NCBI GenBank assembly: GCA_004380135.1
Contig: QXCR01000021.1
Location: forward strand, 186,001 to 250,000
DNA from: Stemphylium vesicarium
Taxonomy: Eukaryota; Ascomycota; Dothideomycetes; Pleosporales; Pleosporaceae
Reading direction: 5' to 3'
Length of the DNA stretch: 64,000 nt
Shown: positions 21,732 to 33,627 of the stretch, piece after piece
How the letters are laid out: each line of letters starts with the position of its first letter
Position numbering within the stretch: the stretch's first letter is position 1
The notes under the pieces: model-generated
Seen by the model: the letters and a program-made list of their open reading frames with translations, nothing else
The model's database searches: none
Told to the model about the DNA's origin: nothing
Program-made: the position numbers and the translations under genes

Positions 21732-24084
21732 TCATCTGAAGCGAGCAGTGCAGCGACCCATTACTTCGCCCTGGCAGACGAGCTCGGCGTTGAACTCGGA
21801 CCCGTCGAGCGTGAGGTAAATATCAAAGTAGACGCGGTAAAAGGTCCCTTGTGGGGTGTCCATGCGTTCAAAATCTTTTTCCAGGTTCTTTCGCGAGAGG
21901 TCAGAGGTGAGTGTGACGACTTCCTTGATGCCTTGGGATTTATTAGCATAATTTCATCAATAAATTGTTGGCAAAACTTACGTGGGTCCTTGGTGTATTC
22001 TGGGCAAACATCGTCATCGCACGCGTACAGAATGTCCTCGTACATGAGCGTTGCACCTGGCGCGACTTGTCTGAAGAACGAGACCTTGACGGGCTCGCCA
22101 ATCTTGACTCTTTGGCCCTTTTGCACGAAGATTTGGCGCGTGTACTTGCAACGGTCTTTTCCGTCGAGTGATGGCACGCGGTATTGTTCGGGGTGGTGGC
22201 CCTCCTTGAAGGGTTGAAGAGTAGCCATGAGGTAATGCCTACGTGCGACACGGTGTGTGACGATACGCTCAGTAATACCGGCCGTGACGGCTCCTTTGAC
22301 AATGGCAGCGACAGAGTCCATGGGTCGTACGACCTTGGATTGGAATTGTGGCGGAACGTGGAGTTTGATTTGTTGGAAGAGATATTCGGAGGCACCGAAC
22401 CCACCAACGACAAGGACGTTCTACATGAATCAGCATTGGACATATACGACTTCAACCATGCATGCTTACCTGTAACGACCTGTTTTGCGCTTGGATGGCA
22501 ATGATTTGATTCCGGACCAGCTCGAGGATTCGGTTTACGACAGGCTCAAAGCACTGCAGAATTTCCTCGTTGGTAAAGGTCATGTATCCTTCCTCGATGC
22601 CAGCCTCGGGGAACTCAGCCTCAATACCGACATCGACAGCCCATTTCTGACCATTGTTGCGGAAATCGGCCTTTATCCTGTTCTCAAAGTCCATGATACA
22701 CTTGGCGTAGACCTTGCCGGCGGTCTTGGAGCCATCCGGCAATTTCATCTTCCTGATCTTTGCTCGGAGGATGTTGCTGAAGTTGCGGTTGAGCGCAGTA
22801 GAACCGCAAGAGTCACCAGAACCAGCTGTGCACTCGGCGACGGAGAAGGGCTGCTCCTCTTCAACCTCGTAGGCGATCAGGTCGACTGTACCACCACCAC
22901 AGTCGACGATGAGCACAGCGTCATGAATCTTAAGGTTGAGAAGACCAGTCTTTGAGCAGAACATAGCAGCAGCTTCGGGTTCAGTGATGAGCGTTAGTCT
23001 GTTGTCGTTCTCGTCGCGAAGGAAACCGGCCTGGATAGCGGCAGCACGTGTCGCCGCCTTTCCAGCATCGTTCCAGATGGCAGGCACAGTCAGGTAGTAT
23101 CGGATGTTGCGTTCCTCGCGGTTGAATACCTCTCCAAGCGTCTTCTGCAGCTGGTTTCGCATCGCCTGGCGGAGATGGAAGAGGTAGTCGGCGGCCACAT
23201 CGATCTCGGACTTGCCTGGGGGTAGCGGTGGCAGATTGATGGGGTCGATGTATGTGTTTCCGGACAGCATGAGTTGCAGCTTGAACCACTCGACTTTCTG
23301 CACACCGGGCTTGGGGTAGCCAGTAGGCGCGAGGGCGTCGGCGATGTCAGGCCCCCATCCTACTACCTTCTGGTACTGATCGTAGTAGAGCACGGTGGGG
23401 ATCTTCTGCTTTGTCTGGTTGCCGGCGCCAGGCCATTCGGTGATGATGTCTTCCTTGGCTTCGGTATTGGTAGCAAAGGCGAATGCGACGCCGGAGAAGG
23501 TGGTGCCCTGTTTGCGGGATTAGCTGCTGCTGCGCCTCGTGCTGCCTGAGGTGGATACTTACAAAGTCGATACCGACGATCAGCTGGGCCTTTGAGCGAC
23601 CCTCGCCCGCTACTTCTGCCATGTTGTTGGGCCTGTTGTATGCGGCGGGCGGGCCGTGAGGGGCAGGCGCGCCCGGTGGTGGTGCACCGTAGGTATGGCC
23701 ATGGCCATATTGCCCTCCTGGCGGCCCTTGCGGGGGGTATCCAGGCGGGCCAGCCTGCGGTGGGTAGGGCGCCTGCTGGGGAGGATATCCAGGCGCGCCC
23801 GTGTTGATGGGCGGCAGCGGACTCGCTGGTCGGCCGTGGTTTGGCGGCGGCGCACCGAGTCCGCCTGGAGGGGCGTATGTGTACGAGGGCGGGCGGCCCA
23901 GATTATTTGGCGGGTTCATGGGGAGCGAAGAGCTGCTCGAGTTGGAAGCCTGGGGTGAAAGCGACGTGGGTCGTTGCTGGCCGGTGGGCGTTGGGTTGCC
24001 CGGCGGAGTGGGCGACGGATTGTGCTGTGAACTCTTTCGTTTCGAACCCACTAGGTTCTTGAAACGGGTGTTCATGGAATTCAT
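21732..24084 (-). CDS. HSPA12-like Hsp70-family ATPase, proline-rich head
   Basis: This is an atypical Hsp70-superfamily protein with an actin-like ATPase fold; fungal members are numerous and of largely unknown role. Exons (minus strand) are 24084-23563, 23507-22470, 22420-21982 and 21931-21732, giving 732 residues. Residues 1-150 are low-complexity, with repeated GYPPQ/PPGG-like elements, ending just before the fold. Phosphate-1 loop GIDFGTTFSG spans intron 1 (near residue 170). Phosphate-2 is VDCGGGTVDLIAYE, and the adenosine loop VVGGFGASEYL follows intron 2. There is no substrate-binding domain with the EEVD tail of classical Hsp70; the protein ends with a beta-rich segment (GRCTARFR). 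All splice junctions keep frame. Confidence 0.88.
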
Positions 24085-25208
24085 CAGACTGGAAGGGAGG
24101 AAGGGCAGAGGGAAGCGGGTGGGGTGCGATCAAGGATATCTGCGAGAGCTGCTGCGGCTGACGGCGAGCTGGGCACTGTCCAAACGGACCAAGGCTGTGT
24201 GAAGGAAGCCCCGCCTACTGGGTTGCGGCGCAGTCCCCGAGGAATTGGCTAACGTGGCTCGGTTCGGGCAGCCTTTGTATCCTGGGGGCTTGAATGCGCA
24301 GATACAGAGCGCGCTCAGAGTCCTCGTTCCTGAGCAGGGCGCTTGCTGTTGGAAATTCGCGCGGCGGGGTGAGAGTACACACAATTGCGGGTTATGCTCC
24401 GCGCCGGTCAAGATCCTGGAGCGACGCCACGAACTAATTGAATCGCTCAGAATCAGCCACGTCGAGCCGCTGTCAAACGAGCCCTACCGCCTGTTCTCGT
24501 TGACCGTCCCGGGTGTGCTCTTTCGCATATCGAGTCTGCACGTGCTGGACAAGAAGAAGGAAAAACCGTGGCCGTCACGACAGTCATGTTCCTCCAGGAC
24601 GCGATCAAGTCTCTGGGAATCATGGCGCCTTCAGCCAGCCCTTTGGCATCCGTCCCGTCTTACGAGCCCTGCCTGGGCGTTGCTGGGCGTTGCTCACATC
24701 AGCACCCTACACATACGTAGGTGCATGACGTTACACCTCACGGATACTCCTCCCTAGGCGAACAGTGGGCTGCAGCTGCACAAGGCATCGCATGTCAAGA
24801 CTTGTGCCCATCACAGCTTGCGCATGCTTGAATCGCGATATCGCGTTTCCTCATTCCAATGGATGCCCATGCTAAGCTACAGCCCCACCCAACTCCACAC
24901 GAGGGTCCATAAGGCTGGCCTGTCTAATCTTGGAACACCACTGGCGCCCATGGCATGCTAGCGCGCAAGCTGCGTCGACCTTGAGTTCAATAGTACAGCC
25001 GTTGGGTTGACATTCTCGTGCCGCTATGCTGAATATTGATATGATGCTAGAAAACATGTGGTATCCAAGACCTGTTAACGCCGAACCCCATCCCGCACGT
25101 TGCGTGCCATGACTGCGCCTGTCTTTTCGCAAAACCCTTACGCCTCCATACAGTATGGGACAATGACCCTCACCCCCTGTTCAAATCACAGCATCACAGT
25201 GTCCCACC
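24085..25208. other. Gene-poor spacer
   Basis: No supported gene is seen. The left end is the promoter and leader of the Hsp70-like gene. The remainder has only short overlapping frames without recognisable features. Confidence 0.4.
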
Positions 25209-25885
25209 TTACAATGCCCACCACGCCAACAACCCTGCAATGATCAACAGCATGAAGGCCACAGTGAACATGGCAACCACCTTTTCAACAGAATGCCGTA
25301 CATCATCCGGTCTCTCAATGTCCATGCCCACTTCGCTCTCTTCGTCTGCTTCGCGAGGCTCATGTTGGCCACGCGGTATATGTTGGATCAGCGTGTCGCG
25401 GTAGGACTGCCGCACAGCTATCGCATAAGGTGGCGGTGCGTCGCCGGGATGATTTTCACGAGATAGATAGGATGCGTCTGTTGACTGGTTGTAGATGTGA
25501 GTGGATATGAGATGAGCGAGGGGTACATCGTCGGCATCTGGTGTCGCTGGTGGTGAGTCCATGTAAGGTTGGTATCTCGGCTCGCGCCTAGCCTGTTGGT
25601 GGTACTCGGGCGGCCCATTGGGACATGCTGAGGGCGTTGCTCTACGTGAAGGCGTCACCGGCTCGTCCCTATACGGCTCATCGTCTGTATAAGGGGGAGG
25701 GGTGTGCGGTGTCGCGGGCAATGGCTTTATCGTCGCTGACGAGTCTGAAGAGCTAGGCGATGCATATCGTGTAGATGATGTGCTTTGTAAGTTCGACGGA
25801 GTATCGCTATATGGTTCTGAAATGGTGTTCTAAAGCATGTGTCAGCGGGTGACATTTCCGAGGGCAGCGATGAACGTACCTCCAT
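25209..25885 (-). CDS. Small tail-anchored membrane protein, unknown function
   Basis: Exons (minus strand) are 25885-25880, which holds only ATG GAG, and 25829-25209, giving 208 residues. The 50-nt intron (GTACGT donor, TTTAG acceptor) lies directly after codon 2. The chain is Pro/Ser/Thr-rich and polar (TPHTPPPYTDDEP), with a PPPY-type motif pair that could bind WW domains. It ends in one hydrophobic helix (VVAMFTVAFMLLIIAGLLAWWAL) right at the C-terminus. That layout fits a tail-anchored protein of the secretory or mitochondrial membranes with its bulk in the cytosol. No family is recognised. If the tiny first exon is wrong, translation could start at the internal Met just before PATPHTPP. 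Confidence 0.6.
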
Positions 25886-26933
25886 GATCAGTCTCCAAGC
25901 TGTGATGCCTTTGTTCTCTCAAGTATACGTTCTAGTCCTACTTGAAGAGCGTTTGCTTCCTCCTCGGATATCTAAGAGGCTACGGTAAGTCAGTTCGCGG
26001 AGATGCTGTCGGTCCAAATCAGTAAAGGGTGCCTGGAGTACGAATGGGTCAACTACGGAGATTAGCAGTCAAGTAATGAATATGTTCGGCAGTCGTAGGC
26101 AGCTGCGACAGGCGCCCAGGCCGCAGCAGCGGCACAGTAGTACATCGTGGCCACGGCCCCCCATCAGATGGCTGGGGTATTGTTCCTGCTGCCATTGATA
26201 CGCGTGGTTGGAAGGGCCCATGCTGATGTGACGGCTGTGGCTGAAGTGCGGGTACAGGTCCGTTTAGTGCTGCGGGTACCATAATGCCGATGGGCCGGCA
26301 AGGCAGACAGGCGGCATAATAGCATATTCGGACATGAATCTGTCAATGCCTGGTTGCCTGAGCTCAGAGTTTTCAACATCTCGTGCGTGTTTGCAGTTTG
26401 ACTGCCGGTGAGGTTTGCGATGACGCGTGGGCCCCGCGTAGAAGTTGACAAAGAGCTGCCCTGCACTGCCACATCTCTGAAACCCAAAAGCGGTACTGCA
26501 TTTCATTCCAGGACCGTCCCGTCAAAGCGTTTCAAGCTTAAAATAGGAAGTAGTCGGACATCAGAACGGCTATCCGTAGCGAACGCGTGAGTCCGATGAA
26601 CGAGCTCTCAATGCACGGCCAGCATTTACAATCGGATGCCGGCGACGGGACGCAGGCTGCGGAATTGGGGCGCCGCTCCCTCATGCCATCTCGTTCCTGG
26701 CGCATTAGCGACGGATAGCCTGAATCAGGGTCTCTGAAGCTCCTAGACATATACCTGAACTAGTAGGAGCTGCACACCTCATTGGAACCACGTCACAACG
26801 TAGCACACGTGCCTGGCTCACGGCTAGACGACTCAACAGCTTTTGATAGGTGTTATGGCCGCCGCATGCCGTATATTTAACGAGCAAAAACAAACCTCCT
26901 CAAGATATCAACAGGAACTAGCGTGCCCGCGAC
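25886..26933. other. Gene-poor spacer with a possible minus-strand relic
   Basis: On the minus strand around 26340-26060 one frame reads through a single TAA just after LWYPQH and continues with His/Gln/Tyr-rich then Cys-rich sequence (LLCRCCGLGACRSC). It might be the remains of a small Cys-rich membrane protein. The support is weak. Confidence 0.25.
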
Positions 26934-28058
26934 ATGGGCATATCGATTATGTCACAAAAACCCGTCTACAAATCCAGACAAGATGACAGCGTAGTTGAGC
27001 TCAACCCAATGTTGGATGCAGAAGCTCAATATGGCCCGATATTCCGTCGTGAGCTTTTCAACGCTACGTGTCCTGTTTGGCAGAGCCTCCAGGATCACAT
27101 CAGACACAAAAATGGTTCAGAGATCACTGTGCTAAATGTCTACGGACGTGAAGTTCAGATGACCGCACCTCGCGATGGTAAAGAATTCGAATTCGATGGC
27201 GCGCGACGGGTTCTGGAGCAAAGCTGAGGTTATAATCATTTGCAATCTCTTGGGAAGAGATACAGCGAGATCAAGACTTCTCCGGATGAGTCGCTTGATT
27301 TGCCACTATGTCTATACGTGATTGGAGCACGAGGCATTCGTCCGGGGAGTGGAAATAGTTGCTTCGAGATGAACACCATCAAGGACAACGAAGGCGCTTG
27401 GAGGCAGCTGTGAGAGAGCTCAGAGACATGCCACCGACTGACTGCGTTTATCGAGGAACACGCCGGAAAAGCCATGCGCAATGTTGACCAAATCATCTGC
27501 TTCGGGCTTGGTTGTCTCACAACCAAGGATAGCTACATCCAACATCTCGCGGCCCGGCATATCGCCAACATTTTTGCGCAATCACAACCTGGGCCCACGC
27601 CTCCAGTTTTCTCACAAGACCCTATCTACTGTACTGCGGGCATCTCTTATATCACAGCACCTATACCATTCAACATCACAATATTGGACGATCCGGAAGG
27701 GTTTCGCGCCCTCACAGGCAACACATTCGTTCTGAGTTTTAGTCCCGATGTACCCGTCCGCCAGATTGTCATGGGCTTGACTCACGATACCAGTGGTCTG
27801 GCAGGGATGCTTTGCAAGAGCATCCAAAGTGAAGGCTTGGAATGCGATGGTAGAAGGAGCGATAACAGCAATGGAAAGATGATAGCGCCATACTATACTT
27901 GTGAATCTAGTCCCGCCGTATGGAAGTACAAGCAGAGTAGCATATGGCTGGAGTTTGAAGATTCCGAGAAGGACGAATGGCTTGGAAATGTCGGCGTGTA
28001 CTTGAAAAAGAGGGAACAATACCTGCGATGGAGCCGGAAGATCATAAAGGTCCTGTAG
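26934..28058 (+). pseudogene. SRR1-like domain gene with two in-frame TGA codons
   Basis: One frame of 374 codons plus stop shows the SRR1-like signature of a large fungal family with unknown biochemical role (named after the plant clock protein SRR1). VDQIICFGLGCL is followed by a long helix (SYIQHLAARHIANIF), then ITILDDPEGF and NTFVLSFSPDVPVRQIV. TGA codons lie at 27225-27227 and 27411-27413, both in the first half and both one transition away from CGA. No intron with good splice sites removes both, and the reading frame before, between and after them is continuous and coding-like, so recent inactivation is the simplest view. A shortened protein starting at the Met near 27474 would still keep the SRR1-like core. 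Confidence 0.72.
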
Positions 28059-28416
28059 TGAAAGTGACCAACAGATGGGGTGACATGTCGACTCCTAGCA
28101 TCTCAGTCGTGGCGCGCAATCAGAATTGTGCTCGGCGGACGTTCAGCCTTCTCATAACAACCCCCTACCCTCGCATTTGGAGGCCAAGTCGAATTATACT
28201 GTTGCTAATTCCACGAGCAGGACGCAGAGGACATTCCAAGGTTATACATGCGGATCACGTGCGGATACCCTCTCCAACAACACACCTGGGCGGTGTAAGC
28301 GCACCAATTACAACGTGGCGCTAGAGATCCAATTTCACCACCAAGGACGCAACCAATTCCCAAGTCTGCAATGCTTCTCAACTCCTTCATCCAGAGCATT
28401 GCATCACAAGCCAAGC
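28059..28416. other. Spacer between two decayed genes
   Basis: This is a short stretch between the SRR1-like and phosphotransferase relics, which point the same way. No other gene is supported. Confidence 0.35.
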
Positions 28417-30110
28417 ATGGCGTTTTCCTTACTGGAGTGCAGTCCTCGAACGCGGCAGCCGAGCCTTGTCCAAAGCTCTTACCTTCTACAATGTCCCGTT
28501 TCCTCTCGCCCTACTCTTATCCGCCCGCCCAAGCGAATCCACACTGGTAACGCGGTGTCATTTTCCTCCAGTCATACGTTGTATACTACCGACCAGGTAC
28601 GCCATACTTCTACCCTCACCTGCCTCATGAAATGACCGCTTACAGAAATATACAGACTTCGATCCCTTTAACTATACCACTGGAAGATGGCTTCGTCGCG
28701 ACGCGCTGGAAACACCTTCTCGTGAGGTATAGTTCGATTTCGACGCTCTTTGCGGAAAGGTCATAGCAGCGTGTCCTGGGTCGAGTGACATACTTTCTTG
28801 CGAAAAGAAAGAAGGTGGCTTCAATCGAGTGTTCATCTTTCGCATTGACATCGGGGTCTGCGTTATGGCAAGACTACCGTTTGCATTTGCAGGCCCACCG
28901 AGGCTTGGGACCAATTCAGAGGTTTCGACTGTCAAGTACCGTACGTCTTTCGGCGTAAGAAGCTTAGGGTATACGACCAGCGACTGACCATAGACTTGCC
29001 GTCCCGGTACAAACAAAGACTAGCATTCCCATTCCGAAGATACTGGACTGGAGCGACGATGCCTCCAATGCAGTCGGCACCGAGTACATCATCATGGAAC
29101 ACGCCCAAGGGATTCCGTTGTATCAGAAGTGGCCGGACATGGGCATAAGCGAGCAGATGAGATGCATACAGAGCACCTGCGAAAAGCTGAAAGAGGTCGT
29201 CAACATTGAATTTCCAGTGTACAGCAGCTTGTATTTCACTGACACACCTTACATCACAGGTAATAAGATCCCTTTGGACAATGAATTCTGCGTCGGACCT
29301 CACTGCGGAGTTGGGTACTGGGACTGCAGCATCAGTCAGCCCAGGTATTATTACGCCGTCGACGCAAATCAAGGACCTTGTAAGTCTGAACTTAGATCCG
29401 AAAGGCACAGTATTCTGACCAAGACCATAGGGCCCGACGTTGCGGCGTTCTGCGATGGGCTCATCGATACCGGCCTCTCCAGGATTCTACCAGGCGACGC
29501 TGCTTCGCAACGACCACGTTATCACGGGTCCACAAAACAAACACAGGGAACTACTCCAATATGGCCGTGCAGTAACAAAGGCAATAATTCGCCATTCTCC
29601 CATATCGAACGCCGCTCAAGGGGTGTTGTATCATCCCGACTTGCATAAAAGAAACATCTTTGTCTCAGACAATGATCCGAAGAATGTCACAGCCTTCATC
29701 GACTGGCAGTCTGCTAGCATTGAACCGGCATTTTGGTACGCAGAAGAGACACCAGACTTCGCTCAACCACTTCCCCATCCCTCAGACGAAGAGAAAATCG
29801 AACCAAAGAGTGAATTCTGCGCAAGAGTGTTCAATGCTGGCACCCAGCACCTTCTCCCCAGGATATCAGGTCCGAAGTTAACAGACCAGACATGTTTCCG
29901 TCCTTTCCGCTATTGCCATCGTGCCTGGGAAGATGGCGCTGCAGCGTTTCGAGAGGAGCTTATCGAAACTTCAAGGCAACTAAGTTGGCGCATAAAGAAT
30001 TGTGGGCCATAATGATTCAAGTTCTGGAAGAGTTGGGTGAGGTCGATGACGAGGCGATTAAGAATAAGGCTGATGCGCGAGAGATATGGCCTTTCGACCT
30101 GGATGGATGA
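28417..30110 (+). pseudogene. Aminoglycoside-phosphotransferase-fold (AIM9-like) relic
   Basis: The family are small-molecule kinases of the APH/choline-kinase fold, common in filamentous fungi; some are mitochondrial. The first exon (28417-28596) is Ser/Arg-rich like a targeting peptide. Later exons carry NYTTGRWL, a Gly-rich nucleotide segment (EGGFNRVF), TEYIIMEHAQG, the catalytic HPDLHKRNIF (HxDxxxxN) and AFIDWQSA (metal Asp). Three lesions are visible: TAG at 28730-28732; a frameshift at the A run 29534-29537, where one A fewer restores frame; and a break near 29970, where the frame jumps into ATKLAHKEL and then AREIWPFDLDG, the usual C-terminal end, so that about 50 residues typical of the family are missing. 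An intron at 29380-29430 is good. The intron near 28958-29000 does not keep frame cleanly. Confidence 0.78.
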
Positions 30111-30165
30111 TACACGATTTATGAAGAAGTAAAATTGGTTCAAAACTGGTTTCATTCACTAAAAG

Positions 30166-30987
30166 CTACTCATACCATTCCCCACCATCTGCACTTGCGT
30201 CCATGCCATACCGTCTCAGGATCGTTGGTTCCTTCGTCAGCTTTAGACGTTGCTGAGCTGGCTGCCATGATGAAGTCACGTCCGACAGGCAGTACAAGTC
30301 ATCCTCACCCCTAGGGTGGTGAGCAAGGACGTATTTCGTTGCTTCAGGAAGCCATGAGATCGGCTTCCGTGGAGTGCGCGCATCCAAACGTCCCCGAATC
30401 TCTGGCCTTGGGTGCATTGGCCGACGCACAGCATTCGAGCGTCGCAGCGGGTTCGCGACTGGAGCCGGAGTCTTTGTCATTTGAGGGAGAACAGGCTGGA
30501 TCTGTGGTGGTGTTGCAAGACGAACTTCCTTCATCTCCACAGGCGATTCTGGACGAGTCGCGACGGGTTTCTGGTTCCGGTGCGCCACTTTACGCGTGCG
30601 CGCAATCATGCCAGAGAAAACTTGGGCCACCTGTGGCAGGCATAAGCTTCTCTTTTCTTTGTTTTCATTGTCTTCGTAATACTTACCGTCCGACTCCATG
30701 CTCATCCGCTCCCCGGATGACTGGTACTGCGGCGGCACCGTCATTTCCGCGTCCATCTCTTCACGGAACATGGACACGCCAGCAGGAAATTTCGCGTAGC
30801 GCAGCTGGAGATGCAGATAGACGCGAACGAACTGCGTCTGGTCTGCCGGAGCGCGAGACAGATCAACCTTGTTCTCGTCTTTATGCTCGTGCCTCTTCAC
30901 CCAACGAGAGTTCGGCGCTATCTCAACCAGCATGGATATCGTCACGGTTTTTAAACTTATAAGCATCTTGAAACAATACTCAGACAA
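30166..30987 (-). CDS. Hypothetical protein, 273 residues
   Basis: This is an open frame without stop codons and without a recognised domain. It begins with a hydrophobic-leaning stretch (FKMLISLKTVTISMLV), then a charged middle, a Pro/Arg-rich region (around 165-215: PPQIQP, RRPMHPRPEIRGR) and a C-terminal segment with SWLPEATKYVLAHH. There are several candidate starts; Met 8 or Met 19 are equally possible. A perfect GTAAGTAT donor lies at 30686 on the minus strand inside the frame, but splicing from it to the nearby CCACAG would create an early stop, so I keep the unspliced frame. It converges on the phosphotransferase relic with only about 55 bases between them. Confidence 0.45.
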   Translation of the reverse strand: MSEYCFKMLISLKTVTISMLVEIAPNSRWVKRHEHKDENKVDLSRAPADQTQFVRVYLHLQLRYAKFPAGVSMFREEMDAEMTVPPQYQSSGERMSMESDGKYYEDNENKEKRSLCLPQVAQVFSGMIARTRKVAHRNQKPVATRPESPVEMKEVRLATPPQIQPVLPQMTKTPAPVANPLRRSNAVRRPMHPRPEIRGRLDARTPRKPISWLPEATKYVLAHHPRGEDDLYCLSDVTSSWQPAQQRLKLTKEPTILRRYGMDASADGGEWYE

Positions 30988-31810
30988 CTTTTGGGCTCTG
31001 TAGTTGAAGTAGATTTTGTAAAGTTGTGAACTACGTTGCCGTTCGGTTGTCTGATGTGTGCTTGATTTGCTCTTCTTTGGAAGATCATAGCGACTGTTTT
31101 ATACCTCCCAATGATTCCAGCAATGTCCACGAACACCTCAAGGTTTGCCCGCTTGTGTTGAGACATGGGAGATTGGTAGGAGTACAAGGGTGTAAATTGT
31201 GAGAGTATAGTAGGATCTTCTGGGTGAAAGCTATAGAATTGGTCGAGAAGACGCTAGAATAGAGAGTATAGTGACGTGCAGTGTGTAATATACAGCGAGG
31301 TTGGCATTTTGACGTACGAGAGATAGTGGAGAGCGTACTTAAAGGCGATCGATGCCAGCAAGAATTAGCATGAAGCATTTGGAGTGATGCTGTCTTAGAC
31401 AACATATCTGTGTCATTTCGTATCGTCTTGGTGAATAGATAGTCGGACTCAATGACAAGTCCAGAATATCGTTCGCAAGTGAAATCATGTCGCAGCTGAC
31501 TTTTAGAGCTTGTGGACCTCGTTAGCTCACTGGCGCAAAAGTCCAGAATCCGCTTCATCGTATTGTTTCGTTATCATTTCCATTATTTTGTGTCATAAGC
31601 TATTTACAATAATTTTCGCAACATGCTGGAAAATGGGGGGTATTTCGCATAAGTTCGTCCTAAGCAATCATTATACTCGTGTCGATGTATGCCGCTTTTT
31701 TCCCCCTGCTTACAAGTGTTGCGCGATCGGGCGCCAGATATGAATTGCGCCGTAACCAGACGACAACAGGCGCGCTGTTTGAACATTCCAAGACCAATCC
31801 AGATCCAGTC
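30988..31810. other. Spacer, hypothetical gene to MFS gene
   Basis: This holds the promoter side of the 273-residue protein and the 3' side of the transporter gene. No supported gene is seen. Confidence 0.4.
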
Positions 31811-33627
31811 TTAGGGGATAGGAAGGTTATCAGCTTTGCTGAGTCGTCTGACGCCCTCTGCCTTCCTGTCCTCTGCAAGGATCGAGGCAAATTTACTGGC
31901 CTTTCGGATCTCAGGTCCTTTCCAGTAGAAGATGTAGATTGGAACAACGACGAGGCAAGACAGCCCCGCCAGAACGGTAGTAGCGTACTCGGATCTCTGA
32001 GGCGCTGAGTCTGCGAGATTGTGGTATAGCGGCGCAGCGTACATGGCGGAAATTCCGGCAAGGAAATCACGAGCGAACGCGTTGCCACCGGTAGCCGAGG
32101 CTGAATACGGCCCATACGCGGCAATCATATAATCGACCGAGGAGTAGTAGATGGCGAAGTTTGCGAGTCCGACGAGAAAGGAGAAGATCATCGGCGCTAT
32201 CCAATGAGTCTGGGGCGGGCCCATACCTGCAGAAGTTAGCTAGTGTTTCGGGAGATGATACAAGGGGTCGCCTTACAAGTCCATGCAAAACCAAACAGCC
32301 CAATAGGCTCGAAGAGCGCGAGCAGAAGAAGTGGCTTCAGGCGGCGCTCTGGTGTCATCCAGTCGGGACCGTTCTTCTTGCGTAGGTGGTCGTCGCGCCA
32401 GAACCATGGCCAGTACAGGAAGTAAGTGAAGAAGTATGAGGCGTTGATAGGAATGAATGCCCAAGCAACGGCGAGCGTACCGAAGCCGAAGTTGTTGGGG
32501 AAGGTAATCGCGAAGGCTTCAAGAAACGTGAAGATGAGGGCATCCGAGAAACCTGACAGCAGCGACAGAAACAAAACGATGGGCTCGCGGACAAACATCT
32601 CGAATGGGCGAAGCCAAATCTTTCCAGCTTCCTTGAGCGAAATGCGGGGGCTCTTCAGTTCGTTCGGCCCGTACACGTTGGGGTCTTCGCCGGTCTGGCG
32701 GCGCCTCTTCGCTTCGCGGTCGATGAGAATAGTTGCTCGGCTCTCAGGCATCCAGAAGTGCACAGCTTGTACTGCAACACCGAAGATCAACTGAATCCAG
32801 AAGTTCCATTGCCATGTGAGATCTAGGCAAGAGCTTGTTAGAATAATGCCAGGGCTTGGCCGGGATGGATGACTTACAGCGTTCGATCGGACCACCGATA
32901 ACACCGCCAATACTAGTTCCGATAGTAGACGACAGTACGATGAAACACAACGGCCAGTGTTGCGTTTCGGGTTCGTACATGTCCGCAATGAGACCAAGCG
33001 TGACACTACCTCCGGCAGTAGAGAGGCCACCCTATTGATGTCAGAGCTGGACGTGGTGAAGAATGACGGAAAACTTACAAGAGCTCTGCAAACCACAATC
33101 GTACCAAAGTTCGGGGCCACTGAACAGGGGATCTCCCAGATGTTGATGAGGAACATACTGAGCTGCAGAATAGGCCATCTACCAAACTCCTCACTCCAGG
33201 GTGCCCATAGCTCACATCCGAATGAGTAGAAAACGAGATAGATCATCTGTCCAACTCGCGCGGCCTGTGTGCTGATGCCGAAATGCTCGGAGATCGGGTT
33301 GACGGCACTGGGGTATACCGACGTGTTGAAGTTCATAGAGATCTGGATACCGGCAATGGAGGCCAGGTACATTGCCTTCTTCCACTTTGGCCATGAGTAT
33401 GCGAGCTTGTCCCAGCACTCCCACTCGCGCAACTCTCGCTTCCCATCCGGCCCGGGCACCATGGAGGGATGATGGTTTCCTTGGGGGTCGACAGGAATGT
33501 CGATGCGTGACTTTTCTTCGTCGCTCGTCTCAGCCGGCATGCTTGGTCGACGTTGCTCAGTCTCCTTCTCAGAAACTGCTTGCGAACCCGCCCGCGCGGG
33601 CGAAGGATGCCTAGACTCGTTTCCCAT
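31811..33627 (-). CDS. Major facilitator superfamily drug:H+ antiporter
   Basis: This is a plasma-membrane transporter of the 12-helix DHA1 type; such fungal proteins export drugs, toxins or polyamines by proton antiport. Exons (minus strand) are 33627-33079, 33031-32878, 32822-32277 and 32226-31811, giving 554 residues, with all junctions in frame. The N-terminal ~85 residues are hydrophilic. Helices begin at WKKAMYLASIAGIQISMNF. The loop after helix 2 has GCELWAPWSEEFGRWPIL, a version of the DHA1 motif A. Helix 5 region TSIGGVIGGPIE is the antiporter motif C (G-x-x-x-G-P-x-x-G type). A long central loop holds RRRQTGEDPNVYGPNE. The substrate cannot be predicted. A second in-frame ATG lies further upstream, but 33627 (MGNESRH) is the better start. 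Confidence 0.9.
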
